Positions 6,344-13,700 of a stretch of DNA of 19,608 bases are shown here, piece by piece. The notes under the pieces were generated by a model that saw nothing but the letters and a program-made list of their open reading frames with translations, did no database searches and was not told the origin of the DNA. The position numbers and the translations under genes were made by a program. Source of the DNA: an uncultured Clostridia bacterium (GTDB lineage Bacteria; Bacillota; Clostridia; Oscillospirales; Oscillospiraceae); assembly GCA_946006895.1 (NCBI GenBank), contig CAMFZO010000011.1, forward strand, positions 1 through 19,608, in the 5' to 3' direction. The first letter of the stretch is position 1. Every line of letters starts with the position of its first letter.

Positions 6344-9300
6344 TTATGCCTCGGGAGCGGGTTCCTCAGCGGGAAGCGCCTTGAAGATGCACAGGACCTT
6401 TGCCGCTTGGCCGCGCAGGCAGTCGCCGTCCGGCTCGAAGGTGGTCGGGGTCATGCCGTTGACGATCTCCTTGTCCTCTGCCCAGGCAATGGCGTTGGAG
6501 TACCACTTGCCTTCCGCCACGTCGGTGAAGGTAGCAGCTTCCTCAACCTCGGGCTCGCCAACTGCACGGTAGAGCATGGTGACGAGCTGGGCACGGGTGA
6601 CCTTGCCTTCCGGCTCGAAGGTGGTCGGAGTCATGCCGTTGACGATCTTCTCATCCTCAGCCCAGGCAACAGCGTCGGCATACCAGGCGTCTTCCTTCAC
6701 GTCGGTGAAGGTGGCAGGCTCCTTGACCTCAGGCTCACCGGCCATACGGTAGAGCAGCATTGCGGTCTGAGCGCGGGTCAGAGTGCCTTCCGGCTCGAAG
6801 GTGGTCGGGGTCATGCCCTTGATGATGCCATCCTCTGCCATGGCCATGACGTACTCATAGTACCATGCGCCTTCCTTGACATCGGTAAAGGTGGGAGCGG
6901 TGATGACCTTGATACGGCCCTCGCCCTTGGGGTTGGCATAGATGGAGTCGGCCTTCACCTCGCCCTTGAGGGTACCCGTGATGTACTTGATGAGGACTTC
7001 GTTGTCAATCGCAACTTCCTGAGCAAGAACCTTTGCGCCCTTGAACATGGTGTAGCCGTCGCCGCCGGAGAGCAGCATATAGTTGTGGCCGCCGAGGGTG
7101 TAGGTCTTCTTAACATCCAGAGGCTCGCCGCCGATCTTGACGTCGGTAACTCTGTGCTCGCCCTCGAGCTTGACAAATGCCTTGGTCTCATCCAGAACGA
7201 CCGGGCTCTTGATGTAGGAGTTGATGGTGTACTCGATGCCGGAGACCTGCAGGAAGCCGCCGGACTCACCGGGATAGGAAGCAGCGCCCAGCTCAAGGGC
7301 CTGCCAGATCTGCTCGCCGGTCACTTCGATCTTGCAAGCGGTGTTGCCGAAGGGATGCACGGAGATGATGTTGCCGTAGGTGATGTCGCCCTTGGCGATG
7401 TCAGCGCGAACGCCGCCGCCGTTGACGAAAGCAACGTCGGTCTTGAGCAGATCACGGTATGCATCGGCGCAGAGGTCGCCGAGGTTGGTCTCAGCGTTGC
7501 GGACTGCACGTTTGCCGGTATCGGGATCCTTCGTCGTCAGATCGACCTCAGTCTTGGCAACAACAGTGTTGCTGACCTTTTCGACCTCAGCCTTGACAAC
7601 AGCCACAGCCTCCGCGACCTTTGCATCATAAGGTGCAGTACCGGAAACAACAGGAATCAGTTCCGCAGAGATCTTGCCGTCCTTGTCAATAACCAGTCTG
7701 CCGACATTTGCCAGCTTGGTGCCGGTCTGAGCGACAACGACTTCCTTGCCGTCCTTGTTCTTCTCAGTCTTGGAGAACGTGCTGTGGGAGTGGCCGTCGA
7801 TCAAAGCATCGATGCCGGTGGTATTCTTAATAACAGAGGAAGAGGTCCAGGGCTCAGACTGCTCGTCAATGCCCAGGTGGCCGACGGCGATGACGTAATC
7901 AGCGCCTGCAGCCTTTGCCGCGTCAACATTGTCCTGCACAACCTTATACAGCTTTTCGCCGGAGGTGTCGTTGCAGAAGTCATAGATCCATTCGCCCTTC
8001 TCATTCTGGAAGAAGGTAGGCGTGGACTTCACCAGGGTTTCCGGAGTGGTAATGCCGACCAAAGCAACCTTCTTGCCTTCCACCTCAAAGATCTTATAGC
8101 CATCCAGAACGGCCTTATCTGCGGTCTTGTCCCAGATATTTGCGGAAACGTACGGAGTGTTCTCACCCTTTACGATTTCGAGGAAGCGGTCAAAGCCGTA
8201 GTCAAATTCGTGGTTGCCGGGAACGGCGAGGTCATAGCCAACCGCATTCATCAGGTCGACCATGCACTGGCCATCGGTCAGCGTGGTTGCAACAGAACCC
8301 TGAATGTTATCGCCGGCGTCAACGATGAGATCGCCGTACTTCATGATTTCAGTGGCATACGCATAGTTTTCATATGCGCCGTGAACGTCGTTGGTGAAGA
8401 AGATTTCGATTGCATCCTCGGAGCCGTTAACCAGCTTCCAGGTGGAGGTGATCTTCGGAGTAATGCCAGCGCCGTCCTTGCTCTGCTCCTCGATATAACG
8501 GGTCAGCAGGGTACGGGCCTGACCTTCGTCCTCGCCCTGGATCATATCGAACTGGGTGGAGTAGATGATACGGTCGGGATCGTTTGCCACGAAGTCGCAG
8601 CCATGCTCATTGAGCCACTTGACATAGTTGCCGCCGCCGTTATAACGGTAGTTGTTGAGAACGACCGTGAATTCGTCGTCCGCCTGAACTTCCTTTTCCT
8701 TGTAGGTGATGTTCTTTACACGGGCGCCGATGGGTGCGGTGTAGTCGATTTCATAGTAGAAGCCATCACCGTAGATGACATCATAATAGGTCAGATCGCC
8801 TTCGCTGACGGTGGGGTTGCCTTCTCCGTCAATCTGGATCTTGGTAGCGGCAAATTCCAGCCACTGATGGATCTCCTCGCCGGACATTTTGATCTGATAG
8901 AACCAGTTTTCAAAACGGTACAGGCCAAACATATCGCCCAGGTAGATATCACCGGTAGAGATCAGGTTTGCCTTGCTGCCGGAGGTCAGCGGAGCGGAAA
9001 TGGAAAGCTGTGCCATGGTATCGTCCGTCTTGTCGTCGGGCGTGTTTTCGCGGGTGCGGTCATATGCACCCCAGAGCTGGACGGTATTGATCAGATCCAT
9101 AAATGCCGAAGGCGCAGTGCCCAGATTGCTTGCCGGATAATCGCCCTTGGACTGGCCGATGACATCCAGCATATAGTCATTCCAGGTGGCATCTTCATAC
9201 GGCTTCAGAACACTTGCGAGATCCTCGTCAATTTTGTAGTTCTCCATATTGACGTTTTCGGCCTTCAGCTCATAGGTCTTGTCGGTCTTATTGTAGGTAA

Positions 9301-10219
9301 CCTTGACCTGAGAGATGGCGCGTGCCTTGGTATAGGGCTGGAGGATGGGAACGGTCTTGCCGTCCTTGTTGGCGACCTCCGTCACCTGATTACCATGCTC
9401 ATGGCCCGAGAAGACACAGGCAATGCTGTTCGTCTGCTGCACAAGACGCTCCATGAAGTCCGCGCCTTCGTCCGAGCCGATGCCGCTGTGGGCCATGACG
9501 ACGATCATGTCCGCCTTTTTGAGCATTTCCGGCTCATAGTGCTTATAGGTCTCGATAATATCGGCAAAATAGATGCCTTCCCAGTTTGCGGGAATATCCC
9601 ACTTCGGAACATTGGGGTTACCAAAGCCGATCACAGCGACCTTAACGCCGCCAAAGTCCTTGATCTGGTAGGGGGCATAGTCATTCCATGTTGCCCAGTC
9701 CTTTTCCTTATCGCTGTTGGTCTCAGCCTTCAGGTAGTTTGCCATGCAGACATCCACCGGCTTCTCGGTTTCGGTAGCCGGAGCGGTCAGATCCTTCAAC
9801 TGCTTGTTGAGGATCTTTAAGCCATAGTTGAACTCATGGTTGCCAACCACCCAAAGATCGTAGCCGATGGTACGGAACGCCTTCATTGCAGGCTGTTCTT
9901 CTTCGAGCTTGTTGAATGCGTAGTAGTAGGTCAGCGGTGCGCCCTGAATGGTATCGCCCAAATCAGCAACGTACAGGTTCTCACCATACTCCGCACGCAT
10001 TTCCTTGATGTAGCTTGAGATGCGTGTCAAGCCACGCTTGTAAGTGCCGCTTTTACTTGCATCAGCCGTGTAGTCGGTTGCATAGATCTGGCCGTGCAAA
10101 TCCGAAGTTACGAGAAATGCAAAGTCAACTGTGTCGTCTCCTGCGAATACTGCCGGGATCATCGACAGAATCATGCAGAGGACAAGCAGAACCGAGAGAA
10201 TGCGGGAAACTTTCTTCAT
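6344..10219 (-). CDS. Surface-anchored tandem 5'-nucleotidase/2',3'-cyclic phosphodiesterase with three SLH domains (YfkN-like)
   Basis: A 1291-residue exported protein that should dephosphorylate extracellular nucleotides and supply nucleosides and phosphate. A signal peptide (1-26, ending AVFA) is followed by two complete modules. Module 1: metallophosphatase with Asp40/His42, Asp86-x-x-Asp89, Asn127-His128, His244 and His273/His275, then a 5'-nucleotidase C-terminal domain (about 360-560, with NNYRYNGGG); it resembles CpdB-type cyclic phosphodiesterase/3'-nucleotidases. Module 2: Asp611/His613, Asp634/Asp637, Asn669-His670, His781 and His810/His812, then a C-terminal domain (about 900-1080, with NGGGVRADI and SGGDGYTMF) closer to UshA-type 5'-nucleotidases. 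Three SLH domains (1108-1275) should attach it to cell-wall polymer. Bacillus YfkN has the same two-module order but a different anchor. The start at 10219 has GGAGAG upstream. Which substrates each module prefers is inference. Confidence 0.92.
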   Translation of the reverse strand: MKKVSRILSVLLVLCMILSMIPAVFAGDDTVDFAFLVTSDLHGQIYATDYTADASKSGTYKRGLTRISSYIKEMRAEYGENLYVADLGDTIQGAPLTYYYAFNKLEEEQPAMKAFRTIGYDLWVVGNHEFNYGLKILNKQLKDLTAPATETEKPVDVCMANYLKAETNSDKEKDWATWNDYAPYQIKDFGGVKVAVIGFGNPNVPKWDIPANWEGIYFADIIETYKHYEPEMLKKADMIVVMAHSGIGSDEGADFMERLVQQTNSIACVFSGHEHGNQVTEVANKDGKTVPILQPYTKARAISQVKVTYNKTDKTYELKAENVNMENYKIDEDLASVLKPYEDATWNDYMLDVIGQSKGDYPASNLGTAPSAFMDLINTVQLWGAYDRTRENTPDDKTDDTMAQLSISAPLTSGSKANLISTGDIYLGDMFGLYRFENWFYQIKMSGEEIHQWLEFAATKIQIDGEGNPTVSEGDLTYYDVIYGDGFYYEIDYTAPIGARVKNITYKEKEVQADDEFTVVLNNYRYNGGGNYVKWLNEHGCDFVANDPDRIIYSTQFDMIQGEDEGQARTLLTRYIEEQSKDGAGITPKITSTWKLVNGSEDAIEIFFTNDVHGAYENYAYATEIMKYGDLIVDAGDNIQGSVATTLTDGQCMVDLMNAVGYDLAVPGNHEFDYGFDRFLEIVKGENTPYVSANIWDKTADKAVLDGYKIFEVEGKKVALVGITTPETLVKSTPTFFQNEKGEWIYDFCNDTSGEKLYKVVQDNVDAAKAAGADYVIAVGHLGIDEQSEPWTSSSVIKNTTGIDALIDGHSHSTFSKTEKNKDGKEVVVAQTGTKLANVGRLVIDKDGKISAELIPVVSGTAPYDAKVAEAVAVVKAEVEKVSNTVVAKTEVDLTTKDPDTGKRAVRNAETNLGDLCADAYRDLLKTDVAFVNGGGVRADIAKGDITYGNIISVHPFGNTACKIEVTGEQIWQALELGAASYPGESGGFLQVSGIEYTINSYIKSPVVLDETKAFVKLEGEHRVTDVKIGGEPLDVKKTYTLGGHNYMLLSGGDGYTMFKGAKVLAQEVAIDNEVLIKYITGTLKGEVKADSIYANPKGEGRIKVITAPTFTDVKEGAWYYEYVMAMAEDGIIKGMTPTTFEPEGTLTRAQTAMLLYRMAGEPEVKEPATFTDVKEDAWYADAVAWAEDEKIVNGMTPTTFEPEGKVTRAQLVTMLYRAVGEPEVEEAATFTDVAEGKWYSNAIAWAEDKEIVNGMTPTTFEPDGDCLRGQAAKVLCIFKALPAEEPAPEA
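6347..6898 (-). repeat. Three in-gene SLH repeats, 180-nt period
   Basis: Three SLH-coding units are spaced exactly 180 nt (60 codons) apart, with near-identical DNA cores beginning at 6430, 6610 and 6790. Each encodes GMTPTTFEP plus flanking residues. The polymer-binding TRAE-type motif reads TRAQ, TRAQ and, in the last unit, LRGQ, so the third repeat is the most diverged there. The high DNA identity points to recent duplication or gene conversion. Confidence 0.85.
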
Positions 10220-10284
10220 CTTCGATACTCTCCTTTGTCAAAAATAGTGTCAATGTGCGGCCGGATTGCCTCACATACATTTAT

Positions 10285-10312
10285 ATTATACCGTATTATT
10301 TTATTTTGTCCA
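10285..10312 (-). promoter_or_regulatory. Promoter of the SLH-nucleotidase gene
   Basis: On the minus strand: TGGACA (10307-10312), 16-nt spacer, perfect TATAAT (10285-10290), giving a leader of about 60 nt. The -35 differs from consensus at one position and is the same hexamer as in the promoter of the neighbouring SLH protease. Confidence 0.75.
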
Positions 10313-10469
10313 GTTTTTCCGTTAGATCCATTTCGACTTTTGTACAGATGCACAAATTATGGCGTGTAAATTTGGATGATATCACCGTATGCGGAGAATT
10401 GTATGAAGCCCCCGTAAAAAGGGTATTACGGAAGTGTGAATGGGCCGGAATGTATTTCGAGTACGTATA

Positions 10470-10622
10470 GACAGGCAAACCTGTCCGCCCTTGTTGGAAG
10501 CAGTGAACAGTGAACGGTGAATAATGAATAATGAATAATGAATAATGAATAGTGAATAGTGAATGACGGAGGTGTCTGCTTCGCAGACGAATGGAAATAA
10601 CGGCGCGCCCAGTGGTCGCGCC
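10470..10622. repeat. Composite palindrome plus heptamer element (REP/MITE-like)
   Basis: In order: hairpin GACAGG-caaa-CCTGTC (10470-10485); a heptamer tandem array (10504-10566); a perfect hairpin GTCTGC-ttc-GCAGAC (10574-10588); and a 21-nt near-palindrome built on GGCGCG/CGCGCC (10602-10622, one mismatched pair). No transposase is encoded. The clustering of distinct palindromes with a short tandem array suggests a non-autonomous repeat; its outer ends and any target duplication could not be defined. Confidence 0.5.
10504..10566. repeat. Heptanucleotide tandem repeat, nine copies
   Basis: Nine head-to-tail 7-mers: TGAACAG, TGAACGG, four TGAATAA, two TGAATAG, TGAATGA. All fit TGAAYRR apart from the last (TGAATGA still fits Y=T, R=G, R=A). 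Because 7 is not a multiple of 3, the plus strand has stops in all frames while the minus strand stays open, producing a spurious reading frame. Copy number is probably variable by slippage. Confidence 0.9.
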
Positions 10623-10655
10623 CTACGACATCGTTCACTATTACTATATAAAAAT

Positions 10656-10688
10656 ACCCTCTGCGGCAGTCAGTTTTCCGCAGAGGGT
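10656..10688 (-). terminator. SLH-protease terminator, likely bidirectional
   Basis: A perfect 11-bp stem (ACCCTCTGCGG 10656-10666 with 10678-10688) and an 11-nt loop. On the minus strand it is followed by ATTTTTATA, on the plus strand by GTTTTTATTT. It lies 66 nt beyond the protease stop. Confidence 0.85.
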
Positions 10689-10705
10689 GTTTTTATTTGC
10701 TCCCG

Positions 10706-10736
10706 GCGCAGGGCGGAAACGGGTCCCGCCCTGCGC
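10706..10736 (-). terminator. GC-rich hairpin just after the SLH-protease stop
   Basis: A perfect 11-bp stem (10706-10716 with 10726-10736) with a 9-nt loop, only 17 nt from the stop. It lacks a T-run on the minus strand (CGGGAGC follows), so it is more likely a 3'-end-stabilising or pausing hairpin that cooperates with the terminator at 10656-10688. Confidence 0.45.
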
Positions 10737-10753
10737 TTGGAAAGAGGTTTGAA

Positions 10754-13700
10754 TTACCCGGCGTCCTTCATCTGATCGCACTCGTAGGAGCCGCCCAGGA
10801 AGCGCATGATCATGGTGGCAAATTCCGCACGGGTGGCGTTGGCAGTGGGCTTCAGGTTGCCGTTGTCGCCGGCGAGGATGCCAGCCTCGACAGCCCAATT
10901 CATGGCGTCGAGGGCGTAGCCGGAGATGCTCTCCGCATCCTCAAAGCCGGACAGGTCAGCCTTTGCCGCGGGCTTGCCGGCATAGCGCCACAGGATGGTG
11001 GCCAGCTGCTCACGGGTCACGTCGTCGTTGGGCGCGAACTTGTCAGCCGCCACGCCGGTGACGACCCCATTCTCCTGTGCCCATGCAACGGCATCGAAGT
11101 ACCACTGGCCTTCGGCAACATCGGTGAAGGTGGAAGGAGCGGTGACCTCGGGCTCGCCGGCTTCACGGTACAGAACCGTGACGACCATGGCGCGGGTCAT
11201 GGCGCCGTCCGGATCGAACTTGGTGTCGGCTACGCCATCCATCAAACCGTTGGCAACGGCGAAGTCGATGGCTTCGTGATACCAGATCTTGCCGCAGTCA
11301 TCGAAGCTGGTGACATAGCACTTCTGATAGCCCAGAGCGTCGATCTCGGCAGTCTCCACATAGCCGCAGATAGCGCAGGTGCGCTGCTTCTCACCCTTGA
11401 CGGCGGCAGTTGCGGGCTTGGTGACGACCCAGTCGCCGAAGCTGTGGCCGCTGGCCTTGATGACCTCATCTCTGATCTGGCCGCAGTTCGCGCAGAGGTA
11501 GGTCCGCGTGCCGTCCTCGGTGCAGGTGGCGGGCTTGGAAATTACGCCGGCATCCCAGTCGTGGCCGGTGGCAGCGACGACGGAGCCTTCGGAAACGAGA
11601 GCGCCGCAGTCGGTGCAGTAGACGTCGCCGCTGTAGCCTTCGGTCTCGCAGCCGGCAGCGACAGCGTCCTTGACCTCAGTGTGGCTGTGGTTGCACAGCT
11701 CGGTGGTGAAGTATTCCAGCTCGAAGGATTCCAGATCGCAGGTGTACATCCAGAGGGTGAACCACTCGCCGGGATAGTAGTCGCCGAAGAGGCCGCTGTA
11801 GTAGACCTCGGTGTTGTCCATCAGCTCGAAGGCTTCCGTGTCCTCGTTATAAACCAGAACCATATCCGCAGCGGCGGCACTGGTGATGAGGGTGCCGTTG
11901 CCGGCGCCTTCATTGTCCTCGATGTACCACTCGGCGGAAGCGTCGGCCTCGTCGACCAGCGCCAGAGCACCGTCCACGACAGCCAGATACTTGCCGGTCT
12001 TGGCGCTGCAGATGGTGTAGGTGTCCTCGGAGGCATGCTCCACGGTGAAACGGACACCCAGATCGTTGGTGTAGAACTCGACGTAGTCATCGCCGATCTC
12101 AGCGTCGTCCAGATCAGCAACGACGACCTTCTCCAGGTCAGCGCCCAGGGCATTGGGGTTGTCGGAATCGTAGCCATCCACGTAGTCCAGGCCTACCAGA
12201 GCCCAGTCGCCGGTGTAATCGGAGCCGGCCTGGTTGTACCAGTAGTTGGCCTTCTCCAGCGGCACATACTCGCCGACGCCGTAGCAGGCGTAGACCGTCA
12301 TGTCGCCGGTGACGAGGATCTCGGTGCCCTCGAAGTACACGGCACTCACCGTATCCCAAATACTGATTTCGTCAGCGCTCTCCACGGGGCAGTCGACCCA
12401 GAAGAAGAACTCAGCGTCTTCCACTGTGGCCTCGCAGGCCTCGAAGGTGTAGGTGTCGCCGGTCACAACAGGAACTTCCACGGTGCCGTCGGGAGTCACC
12501 AGGGTGATGGTGGCATCCACGCCCACATCAAAGAGATAGGCAGTCGCGTCGGTCTCGTTGGTGGCGTAGTCCAGAGCGGCAACGGTCACATAGTCGTAGC
12601 CGTAAGCCATCAGCTCGGATACGTCGAAGGTGGCGGTGAAGCCAGCGCCTTCCTCGTCGGAGGAGAAGGAAGCAACATCCAGGGTTTCGCCGGAGTCATC
12701 GCACAGGGCGATGTTTGCCAGGTAGCTTTCGTCGGAGGCGGTGACGGTCAGGGTCTGAGCCTCTTCGTCAAAGATGATGTCCTCAATGACAGGCGCGGTG
12801 TAGTCGACCTCGCAGTCGAAGCTCAGGATGTCCTCAACGGGGGTATCACCGTAGGGCAGAACCGCGTCAAACTGAACAGTGACCTTGGTGCCGGAGGGCA
12901 CATAGTTGCCGTCGGCATCGGTGCCGTCCCAGTAGTACGCGCCGGTGTTGCTCCATTCGGCATTTTCCTCGTCGTACATGGCCTTGGGCAGGTACTCGGT
13001 GTTGTCCTCAAAGTAGACATCGCCGGTCTCCTTATCGGTGATGGTCATGATCAGGTTGCGGCAGTTACGGAGCTGATAGGGGGTGATGTACATGCCGTTG
13101 GCATAGATGCCGTCGGCATCCGTATCAAAGGTGGAGAAGGAGATGTGCTCCTCATAGAACTCCGCATAGCCAAAGAGGTTGTCGCCCAGATACCAGACAA
13201 GGTCGGTAGGCACACCGTCGGACATCTGCGCGGTGAAGGCCATGTTGGGAGAGGTGTAGAACTCCAGCACATCGGTGAAGCTGGCCTCATAGCCCTCGAC
13301 GCCATAGTTGGTCTCGTACATCTCTGCCAGATAAGCGGCGTAAGCCTGGCCATCCTCGGTGGCGTTGAGCCAGTACTCAGCGTCGATGACGTCACGGAAG
13401 TCAACAGATTCCAGGATGTCGCCGTCGGTCCAGTCGCCGTAGAAGGTCAGCATGGTGGCATGGGTGGTGTAGTAGACATGGGGCTCCAGAGCGTCCTCGC
13501 CGGCGTAATAGACCTTCTCACCGGACTCGGTGTCGATCACAGCCTCATAGGCTCCGGTATCGCTGTTGTAGCTGACCAGGTAAGCACCGTCAGCGTCAAA
13601 GAGATACGCATTTTTGTCGGCGTCGTACCAGAGCACTTCGCCGTCGTCGGTAGCGTCTACATTATCAAAGTACACAAAGCCCTCGACATAGTTGCCGTTG

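Larger units (their letters stand above)
10313..10655. other. Gene-poor stretch between the two SLH genes
   Basis: AT-richer sequence without a convincing gene. It holds a hairpin at 10412-10431 (CCGTAA/TTACGG), the palindrome and heptamer cluster at 10470-10622, and a 40-codon frame at 10348-10470 that has no ribosome binding site and no recognisable family. The composition differs from the GC-rich coding flanks, in keeping with an inserted or decayed element. Confidence 0.5.

Noticed and set aside
6407..9820. Long plus-strand open frame antisense to the SLH nucleotidase
   Set aside because: Same reasoning: the minus-strand product has two complete enzyme modules and SLH repeats; the antisense product is Leu/Val/Gly-rich without motifs.
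10348..10470. 40-codon plus-strand frame (begins MHKLWRVNLDD)
   Set aside because: It reads like plausible protein, but there is no ribosome binding site, no promoter and no known family. It could be a decayed fragment; evidence is too thin to call a gene.
10504..10566. Tandem 7-mers as a CRISPR array or as coding repeats on the minus strand
   Set aside because: There are no spacers and no Cas genes. The open minus-strand frame follows automatically from a stop-free 7-nt unit and lacks a start context.
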